A DNA stretch of 19,242 nucleotides, taken from the NCBI GenBank assembly GCA_947565265.1, contig CANOFK010000002.1, forward strand, positions 1 through 19,242. The letters run 5' to 3'. Of the stretch, positions 1 through 7,167 are shown in pieces; positions within the stretch are counted from its first letter, which is position 1; every line of letters starts with the position of its first letter. The notes under the pieces were generated by a model that did not search any database, was not told the DNA's origin, and saw only the letters and a list, made by a program, of their open reading frames with translations. This DNA is from an uncultured Clostridia bacterium (GTDB lineage Bacteria; Bacillota; Clostridia; Oscillospirales; Acutalibacteraceae). The translations under genes and the position numbers were made by a program.

Positions 1-1646
1 TTCCACTGCTCGTAGACCTCCGGGTTCAGGGCCTCGCCGGCGGTGGTGGAGTACTCGATGCCGGAGAGGTCGTACCGGCTGAGGTCCTCTTTGATAAAGA
101 ACCGGTACATGGTGGGCGGGGCGCAGAAGGTGGTAATGTGGTACTTGGCGAACATGGGCAGGATATCGTGGGCGTCGAACTTGTCAAAATCATAGGTGAA
201 GATGGCGGCTTCGCACATCCACTGGCCGTAGTATTTGCCCCACATGGCCTTGCCCCAGCCTGTATCGGAGATGGTGAAGTGGAGGCCATCGGGGTTTACA
301 TTGTGCCAGTAGCGGGCGGTGATGTAGTGCCCCAGGGCGTACTTGTAGCTGTGCATGGCGATTTTGGGATAGCCGGTGGTGCCGGAGGTGAAGTACATGA
401 GCATGGGGTCGTTGCCGCAGGGGGAGTCGGGCCGGCGCAGGTATACGTCGGAGAAACCCGCCATTTCCTTGTCAAAGTCATGCCAGCCCAGGCGGTTTTC
501 CCCCACCATGATCTTCACCTGCACGCCGGGGCAGTTTTGGGCGGCCCGGTGGGCCTCATCGGCGGTCTGGCCGTCGCTGGTACAGAGGATGGCCTTGACC
601 CCCGCGGCCTTGAAGCGGTAGTCGAAGTCGTGCTCCATGAGCAGGTGGGTGGCGGGGATGATGACCGCGCCGATTTTGTGCAGGGCGGTGATGACGTACC
701 AGAACTGGTAGTGGCGCTTGAGCACCACCAGCACCTTATCCCCCCGGCGGATGCCCAGGGACTCGAAATAGTTGGCGGCCTGGTTGGAAAGGCGGCTGAT
801 ATCGGAAAAGGTGAACCGGCGCTCGGTGTGGCCCCGGTCTACATGGAGCATGGCCAGGCGGCCCGGCTCCCGGCGGGCCAGTTCGTCTACCACATCAAAG
901 GCGAAGTTGAAGTTGTCCTCGTTTTTAAAGCGGATCCCGCTTAAAATGCCGTTCTCGTCCAGGGTGGTATCGAGGAAGGGGTCGGCCACGCTTTCCCGGT
1001 GCTGGCGGGCCAGCTTGCGGTCGATGAGGGTTTGGAAACGGTCCTCTTCGGGGGGGAGGTCCTCGGTGGACTTCATGACCATGGCGTACAGCAGGCAGTC
1101 CTCGCCGCCGGTGGCGATCATGCCGTGGGGGGTGCCGGAGTTGTAGTAGATGGAGTCGCCCTCGTTGAGCACCTCGATATGGCTGCCGATCTGGGCCTTC
1201 ATGGAGCCTTTGACCACGATGTCGAACTCCTGGCCCGCGTGGCTGGCCAGCTTGATGGCCACGTGCTGCTCGGCCTCGGAATAGGGCATGGTGACAAAGA
1301 AGGGCTCGGCGGTTTTGTTTTTGAACAGCGGGGCCAGGTTTAGGTACTTGAAACCGTGGCGGCGGGCAATGGGCAGGCCGTCCCCGTGGCGTACAATGGT
1401 GTAGCTGGACAGGGTGGGGCTGACCCCCCGGATCAGGTCGGTGGGGTCTACCCCAAAACGCTTGGCACACTTGTAGATGAAGGTGAAACTGAAGTCTTGC
1501 CCGCCTGTTTCGCACCGCTGGTATTCCTCCCGGCTGACGCCGGTGCATTTGGCCATTTCGTCTTCCGAAAGGCCGGTGATCTCCCGCATGGTCCGAATGC
1601 GCTGGGCTACCTCCGCCAGTTGGGTCTTTAAATCTGCTTTTTCCAT
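1..1646 (-). CDS. XRE HTH - cupin - acyl-CoA synthetase (AMP-binding) fusion protein, C-terminus beyond window
   Basis: One uninterrupted frame of 548 codons runs from ATG at 1646 (GGGGGA ribosome-binding site about 8 nt upstream) off the left edge. Residues about 8-72 look like an XRE-type helix-turn-helix (MREITGLSEDEMAKCTGVSR then YQRCETG). Residues about 115-192 look like a cupin barrel, ending in SGTPHGMIATGGEDCLLY. From about 245 onward it is an AMP-dependent acyl-CoA synthetase of the acetyl/medium-chain type: the ATP-binding motif MYFTSGTTGYPK is at 417-428 and YSTTAGEALNPEV is just before the edge. Such domains activate a carboxylic acid to acyl-AMP and then acyl-CoA. XRE-cupin proteins are normally free-standing repressors sensing a small molecule, so the fusion could couple substrate sensing to catalysis or regulation (inference). 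The C-terminal catalytic lysine region is not in the window and the substrate cannot be told. Domain calls are by eye. Confidence 0.85.
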   Translation of the reverse strand, partial: MEKADLKTQLAEVAQRIRTMREITGLSEDEMAKCTGVSREEYQRCETGGQDFSFTFIYKCAKRFGVDPTDLIRGVSPTLSSYTIVRHGDGLPIARRHGFKYLNLAPLFKNKTAEPFFVTMPYSEAEQHVAIKLASHAGQEFDIVVKGSMKAQIGSHIEVLNEGDSIYYNSGTPHGMIATGGEDCLLYAMVMKSTEDLPPEEDRFQTLIDRKLARQHRESVADPFLDTTLDENGILSGIRFKNEDNFNFAFDVVDELARREPGRLAMLHVDRGHTERRFTFSDISRLSNQAANYFESLGIRRGDKVLVVLKRHYQFWYVITALHKIGAVIIPATHLLMEHDFDYRFKAAGVKAILCTSDGQTADEAHRAAQNCPGVQVKIMVGENRLGWHDFDKEMAGFSDVYLRRPDSPCGNDPMLMYFTSGTTGYPKIAMHSYKYALGHYITARYWHNVNPDGLHFTISDTGWGKAMWGKYYGQWMCEAAIFTYDFDKFDAHDILPMFAKYHITTFCAPPTMYRFFIKEDLSRYDLSGIEYSTTAGEALNPEVYEQW

Positions 1647-1710
1647 TGGGCCGTCCCCCTTTTAGGTTTAGTATTTATGCTTATCGGTTCGGTTATTCTT
1701 GGGTGGGATT

Positions 1711-1764
1711 TGCTTTGCCTCCGGCGGCCTTTTTGCCTCCGGCTACCTTTTTGCCTCCGGCGGC
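1711..1764 (+). repeat. Three tandem copies of an 18-bp unit
   Basis: Units begin at 1711, 1729 and 1747, with consensus CTTTTTGCCTCCGGCGGC. Copy 1 differs at its first bases and copy 2 has CTAC in place of CGGC. The repeat sits between the T-box terminator and the start of the HTH-cupin-ligase gene. No credible gene lies in 1647-1978; the whole stretch is made of repeat modules. Confidence 0.85.
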
Positions 1765-1795
1765 CTAAACCCCTTTCTGAAGAAAGGGGTTTAGG
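1764..1795. repeat. Perfect 15-bp inverted repeat, 2-nt loop
   Basis: CCTAAACCCCTTTCT (1764-1778) is exactly complementary to AGAAAGGGGTTTAGG (1781-1795), separated by GA. It abuts the last CCTCCGGCGGC unit and is followed by AATCCCCAAAGACTTTTTTG. No U-tract lies immediately after either arm, so a simple intrinsic terminator is unlikely. The same layout (CCTCCGGCGGC, palindrome, CCCC/AAAACTTT tail) recurs in other intergenic regions of the window. Confidence 0.85.
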
Positions 1796-1907
1796 AATCC
1801 CCAAAGACTTTTTTGACGTTAGCGGCGGCGTTGTGTGGGTGGGGCTGTTTGCTCGACCGGTGGGTAGTGGTTTTACTTTTTCTTATTTTCTTATTGTTTC
1901 CGGCGGC

Positions 1908-1930
1908 CTACTTTGCCTTTGGCGAAGTAG
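1908..1930. repeat. 10-bp stem, 3-nt loop hairpin
   Basis: CTACTTTGCC, loop TTT, then GGCGAAGTAG; one position is a T:G wobble and the rest pair perfectly. It is preceded by TTTCCGGCGGC and followed by GGTTTTTGGGGCGTTAGCGG. The string CGTTAGCGGCGG also occurs near 1817, so the spacer holds at least two related modules. Confidence 0.7.
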
Positions 1931-1978
1931 CAAGCCTCGAAGGTTTTTGGGGCGTTAGCGGCGGGTGGGTGGGGGAAA

Positions 1979-2016
1979 TAAAAAACCGCCTCATGGGAAA
2001 TACGCCCATGAGACGG
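1979..2016 (-). terminator. Intrinsic terminator of the T-box leader
   Basis: Read on the minus strand, CCGTCTCATGGG and CCCATGAGGCGG form a 12-bp stem (one G:U pair) with a 7-nt loop, followed directly by six T. The 5' arm shares CTCA with the antiterminator fold that begins TGAG at the T-box sequence, giving the mutually exclusive pair of structures expected of a T-box switch. Confidence 0.9.
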
Positions 2017-2312
2017 ATATGCTCCGCGGTACCACTCATTTTGCGCGGACGGCGCCGCGCCACTCAAGGCTCTAACAAGCCCTACGCCATAACGCGGCGT
2101 TGGCGGGAGGCATCTACCGCCGGGCATGGCGGACGCCAACGCCCCGGTTTCGGGCCTCCGGCTCGGAAGGGATTGGCGTACAGGGCACGGGCAAACGCCC
2201 GGCCTTTTGATGCCTTCCCCATTGGCTTGCACCAGCCGCCAACTCTCTGTAGGGGAACGGGATCCCGCCGTCTTCGTCACAGCCTTTCGGTATTATAGGA
2301 TGAACGGGTATT
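1979..2312 (-). promoter_or_regulatory. T-box riboswitch leader (tRNA-sensing), GGC (Gly) specifier favoured
   Basis: T-box leaders bind an uncharged tRNA and antiterminate the downstream gene. On the minus strand the hallmark T-box sequence GAGTGGTACCGCGG is at 2037-2024, followed by the terminator. Upstream are a short GCGCGG/CCGCGC stem, a long stem built from GGCGTTGGCG and CGCCAACGCC, and Stem I features: GTGACGAAGA, then CTACAGAGAGTTGGC with GGTGCAAGCCAA. The specifier side reads GGGGAAGGCATCAAAAGG. GGC (2214-2212, glycine) follows GAA as in glycine leaders as I remember them; the neighbouring ATC (isoleucine) is the alternative. The nearest downstream gene, 333 nt away, is the HTH-cupin-ligase protein rather than a synthetase. 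Confidence 0.9.
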
Positions 2313-2318
2313 TTATTT

Positions 2319-2347
2319 ATAATACACCGCTTTGGGGGAAAAGTCAA
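2319..2347 (-). promoter_or_regulatory. Sigma-A promoter of the T-box leader
   Basis: On the minus strand TTGACT (2347-2342) and TATTAT (2324-2319) are separated by exactly 17 bp, placing transcription start near 2312. The -35 box overlaps the rsgA stop codon, so the leader has its own promoter inside the end of the preceding gene. Confidence 0.8.
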
Positions 2348-3393
2348 GAGTTGCCGGCCAATTTTTTCCGGTGCTTGCTCTCCTGCCGGCGCTGGCGGGC
2401 CAAAGCCTTGCTGGGCTGGCCCTGCTTGCGGGGTTTGCCCCGGCCGGACTCGCCCATAAGCTGCTGCCAACTGGCGAACCGCTGGGGGGAGAGCTCCCCC
2501 CGCTCCATGGCGGCGCGGATGGCGCAGCCGGGCTCCTGCTGGTGGCGGCAATCGGAAAAGCGGCACCGGCCCAGATACTGCTCCACGTCCGGGAAGGCGT
2601 CTGCCACCCCTTCGCGGGCCTCCCACATACCCAGCTCCCGCATACCGGGGGTATCGATGACCAGCATACCGCTGGGCAGGCGCAGCAACTGGCGGTGGGT
2701 GGTGGTGTGCCGGCCCATGCTGTCCCGCTCCCGTATGCCGCTGACGGACATGACGTCCGCACCGGCCAGGCGGTTGACCAGGCTGGACTTGCCCACGCCG
2801 GAGGAGCCCAGGAATACGGCGGTTACGCCGGGGGCCAGGTAGGGGTCCAGTTGCCCGATCCCCTGGCCGGTTTTGGCGCTGAGGGCGATAACCGGGGCCG
2901 TGCCGGCGACGCTTTGCGCCTGGGCGGTTTTTTCGGCGTGGTTGCCGGGAAGGTCTGCCTTGGTCAGCAGGACAACCGGCTGGGCGCCGGAGTTCCAGGC
3001 CAGGGCCAGGTAGCGTTCCAGGCGTTTTAGGTTGAAGTTTTCGTTGAGCGACTGGACGGCGAACACCACGTCCATATTGGCGGCCACGGCCTGCTCGGTG
3101 CCGTGCCAGCCGTCCAGCCGGGAGAAAAAGGTTTTGCGGGGCAGGGTTTTGACGATCTGCCAGTCGCCGGGGGCGGGCAGGGCCAGCACATAGTCGCCGG
3201 TGGTGGGGAATGCCTCTTGCCCGTCGTAGTAGTACACTTTGGCTTTTAGCGTAGCGAACTGTTCCCCCTCCGGGGTTATAAGCTGCCAGCGCTCTTTAAA
3301 CACCGCCGTGACCCGGGCGGGCAGGGCGGGGCCCTGTGTGGGCAGCAGCGCGGGGGGAAAGCCGTAAGCTAAAAGTCCGGTCGTATCTGTCAT
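2344..3393 (-). CDS. rsgA: Ribosome small-subunit biogenesis GTPase RsgA
   Basis: RsgA (YjeQ/YloQ) is a circularly permuted GTPase that checks late 30S maturation in the cytoplasm. The 349-residue product has the family's order: an N-terminal OB-fold (about 25-85), G4 LLTKADL (142-148), G5 SAK (172-174), P-loop GSSGVGKSS (196-204), G3 DTPG (247-250) and a C-terminal zinc-binding set C277, C282, H284, C290. The tail is lysine/arginine-rich, fitting rRNA contact. Length and domains are complete. ATG at 3393 is chosen because GGAGGG lies 5 nt upstream. It is transcribed divergently from recG from its own sigma-A promoter, and its stop codon overlaps the T-box promoter. Identification is firm. 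Confidence 0.97.
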   Translation of the reverse strand: MTDTTGLLAYGFPPALLPTQGPALPARVTAVFKERWQLITPEGEQFATLKAKVYYYDGQEAFPTTGDYVLALPAPGDWQIVKTLPRKTFFSRLDGWHGTEQAVAANMDVVFAVQSLNENFNLKRLERYLALAWNSGAQPVVLLTKADLPGNHAEKTAQAQSVAGTAPVIALSAKTGQGIGQLDPYLAPGVTAVFLGSSGVGKSSLVNRLAGADVMSVSGIRERDSMGRHTTTHRQLLRLPSGMLVIDTPGMRELGMWEAREGVADAFPDVEQYLGRCRFSDCRHQQEPGCAIRAAMERGELSPQRFASWQQLMGESGRGKPRKQGQPSKALARQRRQESKHRKKLAGNS

Positions 3394-3406
3394 ATGGTCC
3401 CTCCAA

Positions 3407-3448
3407 TCAAAAATGGGTGTTCCTCCTGCTTACGAATGTGTTTTTCAT
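3407..3448 (-). other. Possible 13-codon upstream mini-ORF in the rsgA leader
   Basis: Between the rsgA promoter and its start, AAAGGAG (3464-3458) lies 9 nt before ATG at 3448, which opens MKNTFVSRRNTHF then stop. A second frame from ATG at 3455 gives 21 codons ending in TGA that overlaps the rsgA ATG. The 17 bp around this ribosome-binding site are identical to those before the esterase gene at the right edge. It may be a coupling leader peptide or the remnant start of a lost gene; translation is unproven. Confidence 0.25.
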
Positions 3449-3484
3449 AAGACATCACTCCTTTCAAAAATGGGGGATGGGTAC

Positions 3485-3513
3485 ATTGTAGCACAGATGG
3501 GCGGGAAGTGCAA
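3485..3513 (-). promoter_or_regulatory. Sigma-A promoter for rsgA
   Basis: On the minus strand TTGCAC (3513-3508), 17 bp, TACAAT (3490-3485). The start would fall near 3478, giving a leader of about 85 nt. Its -35 box is only 15 bp from the -35 box of the opposing recG promoter. Confidence 0.8.
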
Positions 3514-3528
3514 GGGGGGAGGGGGTGC

Positions 3529-3557
3529 TTGACAAGCGGAAGTTAGGCTTGTATAAT
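3529..3557 (+). promoter_or_regulatory. Consensus sigma-A promoter for recG
   Basis: TTGACA (3529-3534), 17-bp spacer, TATAAT (3552-3557): both boxes match consensus at every position. Transcription would start near 3564, about 40 nt before the recG ATG. Confidence 0.9.
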
Positions 3558-3603
3558 TTTTCTTATATAATATGATGCTGCAAGCGATGCGGAGGGGGTT
3601 TCC

Positions 3604-5643
3604 ATGCCGTCTTTATTTGAAACGCCGGTTACGGCGTTGCAGGGCGTTGGCGCCAAGCGGGCCCAGCAACTGGCCAAGCTGGGGGCGCCTACCGTGGGGG
3701 CGCTGCTGCGCCTGTACCCACGGGACTACCAGGACTGGAGCGCGCCCCAGGCCATTGCCAGGGCCCCCCTGGACGAGCCCTGTGTGGTGCGGGGGGAGAT
3801 TGCCACGGCCCCGGTGGAGAGCCGGATTGCCGGGGGGCGCCTGCTGTACCGGGCCGTGGCCACGGACGGCGAAAATCAGATGGTATTGACCTTTTTTAAC
3901 AACCGCTACATCCCCTCGCTGCTGCGGGTGGGGCAGCGGTACTTGTTTAGGGGGAAACTTACCCGCAGCCGGTGGGGCTGGGGAATGACCGCCCCGGATT
4001 TTGTGCGGGAGGATAAGGCGGAGGCCTTTCAGCCGGTATACCCGGCCACCCAGGGGCTGCCCTCCCGGATAATTGCCAACACCATGGGGGAGGCCCTGCG
4101 CCGGCTGCCGGAACTGCCGGAGGACCCGCTGCCCCAGGCCCTGCGGGAGGAACACCGGCTTTGCCACTTAGGCTACGCTTTGGAGAACGTCCACTTCCCC
4201 CGCTCGGCGGAGGATTTGGAGATAGCCAGGCGGCGGCTGGTGTTTGAGGAGTTTTTGGTTTTGCAACTGGGGCTGATGCAGATCAAAAGCGGCAGGCGGG
4301 AAGAGAACCTGCACCCGGTTTTGCCGGACTACCCGGAGGCCTTTGCCCGGCTGCTGCCCTTCCGGCTGACCGGGGCCCAGCAACGGGCCATTGGCCAGGG
4401 CATAGCCGACATGGCGGGCCCGGCCCCCATGAACCGGCTGGTGCAGGGGGATGTGGGCAGCGGTAAGACCGCCGTGGCCGCCGCCTTTTGCTGGGCGGTG
4501 ATACAGGCCGGGTGGCAGGCCGCCCTGATGGCCCCGACGGAGATACTGGCCGGGCAGCATTACCAGTCCCTCTCTGCCCTGCTGGAGCCGGCGGGGGTGC
4601 GTTGCGCGCTGCTGACCGGCAGCCTTTCCGCCGCCAGGCACAGGAAACTGCTGGAAGGACTGGCCGCCGGGGAAATTGACCTGGCCATTGGCACCCATGC
4701 CCTGATCAGCGAAAAGGTGCGGTTTAAGGGGCTGGGGCTGGTCATCACCGACGAGCAGCACCGCTTTGGGGTGAACCAGCGGGTGGCGCTCTCCCAGAAA
4801 GGCGCGTCCCCCCACCTGCTGGTAATGAGCGCCACGCCCATCCCCCGTACGTTGGCGCTGATGGCCTATGGGGACATGGACGTTTCCGTACTGGACGAGC
4901 TGCCCCCGGGGCGGCAGGCCGTGGAAACCTACCTGATCGGCCCGGACAAGCGGCAGCGGGCGTTTGGGTACATACAAAAGCACCTGGACGAGGGGCGGCA
5001 GGGGTATTTGATCTGCCCGCTGATAGAAACGGACGGCAGCGGCATGATGAGCGTGAACGCCTACGCCGAAACCGTGCGCAGGGCTTTTCCCGGCACGGCG
5101 GTGGGGGTGCTGCACGGCAAGATGAAACCCGCCGAGAAGGAGCGGGTGATGGGGGCGTTTGCCGCCGGGGAAACCCGCCTGCTGGTGGCTACCACCGTGG
5201 TGGAGGTGGGGGTGGACGTGCCCAATGCGGCTATTATGCTGATTGAGAACGCCGAACGCTACGGCCTCTCCCAACTGCACCAGTTGCGGGGGCGTATTGG
5301 GCGGGGGCAGCACCGCTCGACCTGCATACTGGTGTGCGCCGCTACGGGGCAGGGGACGGTGGAACGCCTGAAACTGTTTAAAAGTACCAGGGACGGGTTT
5401 GCCATTGCGGACGCGGACTTGAAACTGCGGGGGCCGGGGGATTTCTTCGGCCAGCGCCAGCACGGGCTGCCCCAGCTAAAAATTGCGGATATGTCTATGG
5501 ATATAGAGGTGCTGCGGGAGGCCCAGCAGTGCGCGAAACGCCTGTTTTACAGCGGGGCGCTGAAGGGGGATATCTACCAGGGGCTGCGGGAGGAAACCGC
5601 CAGGCTGTTTGAGAAGGCCGGCGGCGAGCGCATTGGGATATAG
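3604..5643 (+). CDS. recG: ATP-dependent DNA helicase RecG
   Basis: RecG remodels stalled forks and branch-migrates Holliday junctions. The 679-residue product is typical in length. An N-terminal wedge/OB region (about 55-150, opening with the helix-hairpin-helix-like LQGVGAKRAQQLAKLG) precedes a superfamily 2 core: Walker A GDVGSGKT (282-289), Walker B DEQH (383-386), SATPIPRT (409-416), TTVVEVGVDVPNA (530-542) and the arginine-finger motif QLRGRIGRG (560-568). ATG at 3604 follows GGAGGGGG by 6-7 nt, and a perfect consensus promoter lies just upstream. No clear terminator is visible after it. The 241 bp to the next gene hold a hairpin repeat module (5743-5765) and the next promoter. Identification is firm. 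Confidence 0.98.
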   Translation: MPSLFETPVTALQGVGAKRAQQLAKLGAPTVGALLRLYPRDYQDWSAPQAIARAPLDEPCVVRGEIATAPVESRIAGGRLLYRAVATDGENQMVLTFFNNRYIPSLLRVGQRYLFRGKLTRSRWGWGMTAPDFVREDKAEAFQPVYPATQGLPSRIIANTMGEALRRLPELPEDPLPQALREEHRLCHLGYALENVHFPRSAEDLEIARRRLVFEEFLVLQLGLMQIKSGRREENLHPVLPDYPEAFARLLPFRLTGAQQRAIGQGIADMAGPAPMNRLVQGDVGSGKTAVAAAFCWAVIQAGWQAALMAPTEILAGQHYQSLSALLEPAGVRCALLTGSLSAARHRKLLEGLAAGEIDLAIGTHALISEKVRFKGLGLVITDEQHRFGVNQRVALSQKGASPHLLVMSATPIPRTLALMAYGDMDVSVLDELPPGRQAVETYLIGPDKRQRAFGYIQKHLDEGRQGYLICPLIETDGSGMMSVNAYAETVRRAFPGTAVGVLHGKMKPAEKERVMGAFAAGETRLLVATTVVEVGVDVPNAAIMLIENAERYGLSQLHQLRGRIGRGQHRSTCILVCAATGQGTVERLKLFKSTRDGFAIADADLKLRGPGDFFGQRQHGLPQLKIADMSMDIEVLREAQQCAKRLFYSGALKGDIYQGLREETARLFEKAGGERIGI

Positions 5644-5742
5644 GGCCGCCGGGAAGGTAAAAAGCTTGGAAACAGCGCTGACGGGTGCAGAGGGGGCCGG
5701 TGGCGTGGGGACAGGGCGCGCATAAAAGTTTTTGGGGGTTCG

Positions 5743-5765
5743 CGGCTTCGCCTCTGGCGAAGCCG
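5743..5765. repeat. Intergenic repeat module with 10-bp stem, 3-nt loop hairpin
   Basis: CGGCTTCGCC, loop TCT, GGCGAAGCCG is a perfect inverted repeat. It is followed by GCCGCCGGAGGC and preceded by AAAAGTTTTTGGGGGTT. Read on the minus strand this gives GCCTCCGGCGGC, hairpin, AACCCCCAAAAACTTTT, the same modular order as at 1747-1813 and 17939-18028. Confidence 0.75.
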
Positions 5766-5812
5766 GCCGCCGGAGGCAGGGCGGCAAGGGGGCGGCCGGC
5801 GTGGGGCGTGCC

Positions 5813-5841
5813 TTGACTTTCCCACGGCCGGGGGGTATAAT
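5813..5841 (+). promoter_or_regulatory. Sigma-A promoter of the aminotransferase gene
   Basis: TTGACT (5813-5818), 17 bp, TATAAT (5836-5841). The start near 5848 leaves a leader of about 37 nt with an AGAGG ribosome-binding site. It probably also serves trpS and the two genes after it, since no good promoter or terminator is visible between them. Confidence 0.85.
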
Positions 5842-5884
5842 TTACGGGAATACCAGAATACCAGCATGAAAAGAGGTCAACCTT

Positions 5885-7081
5885 ATGCAATACCAATTCT
5901 CCGAGCGGGTAAAAAACCTGAAACCCTCTGCCATTCGGGAGATTTTGAAGAACTCCTCCGCGCCGGGGGTCATTCCGCTTTCGGCGGGGAACCCGGCCCC
6001 GGACGCTTTCCCCTATGAGGACATACAGGCCATTTCGGCGCAACTGCTGGCCGACACCCCGGTGGAGGCTTTGCAGTACAGCGTAACCGAGGGCTATGCC
6101 CCTTTACGGGACCACCTGAAAGCATACATGGCCCAAAAGTACCAGGTGGGCACCGGGGCGGATGAGGTGCTTATTACCAGCGGGGCCCAACAGGTGATGG
6201 ATCTGCTGACCAAGACCCTGCTGAACGAGGGGGACACGGTGCTGTGCGAGGCCCCCAGCTTTATCGGCTCGCTGAACACCTTCCGCTCTTACCGGGCCAG
6301 GCTGCGGGGGATACCCATGGAACCGGACGGCCTAAGCCTGGAGGGGCTGGAGCAGGCCCTGAAAACCGAGAAAAACGTGAAATACCTATATACCATCCCC
6401 AATTTCCAGAACCCCTCCGGCATTACTATGAGCCTGGAAAAGCGCCAAAAGGCCTATGCGCTGTGCCGGGACTACGGGGTGCTGATTTTGGAGGACAACC
6501 CCTATGGCGACCTGCGCTTTGCCGGGGAGGATCTGCCCGCTATCAAATCCTTTGACCGGGAAGGCGTGGTGGTGTACGCGGGCTCCTTCTCCAAAGTTGT
6601 GTCGCCGGGGATGCGGGTGGGGTATGCCATCGGCCCCAAAGAAGTGGTGCAGAAAATGGTGGTGTGCAAGCAGGGGGAGGACGTGCACAGCAATATCTGG
6701 GCGCAGATTGTGTGCCACCGCTTTATGACCCAGCGGGATTATGAGGCCCACCTCCGGCGGCTGCGGGAGATCTACCGGCGGAAGTCCCTGGTGCTGAAGG
6801 GGGCGATGGAGAAGTACTTCCGGCCGCTTATCACCTGGAATGACCTGGAGGGCGGGCTGTTTGCCTGGTGCACCCTGCCGGACGGGGTGGATATGCTGGA
6901 GTTTGTAAAACGGGGCACGGAGCGCAAGGTGTGCGTGGTGCCGGGCACGGCCTTTTTGACCGACGAGGCCGGGGCCTGCCAGGCTTTCCGCATCAACTTC
7001 TCTACCCCGACGGACCGGCAGTTGGAAGAGGGCGTGGGGATATTGGGGCAGATCGCGAGGGAAATGGCGGGAGTGTCCTGA
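5885..7081 (+). CDS. PLP-dependent aminotransferase, class I/II (aminoadipate/MocR-like branch)
   Basis: The 398-residue product is a fold-type I PLP aminotransferase. Visible signatures are LSAGNPAPDAFP (32-43), YSVTEGYAPLRDHL (65-78, substrate/cofactor region), ITSGAQQVMDL (97-107), NFQNPSGIT (173-181), EDNPYGDLRF (203-212, with the aspartate that binds the pyridine nitrogen) and SFSKVVSPGMRVGY (234-247), whose K237 should form the Schiff base. The order and motifs resemble 2-aminoadipate/aromatic/branched-chain aminotransferases of the LysN/ARO8 type and the catalytic half of MocR regulators. There is no N-terminal HTH, so it is an enzyme and not a MocR regulator. ATG at 5885 follows AGAGG. 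The amino donor cannot be decided from sequence. trpS follows after 86 bp. Confidence 0.92.
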   Translation: MQYQFSERVKNLKPSAIREILKNSSAPGVIPLSAGNPAPDAFPYEDIQAISAQLLADTPVEALQYSVTEGYAPLRDHLKAYMAQKYQVGTGADEVLITSGAQQVMDLLTKTLLNEGDTVLCEAPSFIGSLNTFRSYRARLRGIPMEPDGLSLEGLEQALKTEKNVKYLYTIPNFQNPSGITMSLEKRQKAYALCRDYGVLILEDNPYGDLRFAGEDLPAIKSFDREGVVVYAGSFSKVVSPGMRVGYAIGPKEVVQKMVVCKQGEDVHSNIWAQIVCHRFMTQRDYEAHLRRLREIYRRKSLVLKGAMEKYFRPLITWNDLEGGLFAWCTLPDGVDMLEFVKRGTERKVCVVPGTAFLTDEAGACQAFRINFSTPTDRQLEEGVGILGQIAREMAGVS

Positions 7082-7167
7082 CCGTTCCCCAGGGCCTTGC
7101 GGAAACAGGCCGGGGCGGGGGCGGTTGCCTTTTCCCCGGAAATCATCAGAAAAGGAGCGGACATGGG

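Noticed and set aside
138..944. 268-codon plus-strand ORF antisense to the acyl-CoA synthetase gene
   Set aside because: GC-rich shadow frame with Gly/Val/His-heavy composition and no ribosome-binding site; the minus strand encodes clear AMP-binding motifs there.
1764..1795. 15-bp inverted repeat as an intrinsic terminator
   Set aside because: There is no T-run directly after the stem on either strand; it fits the dispersed repeat family better.
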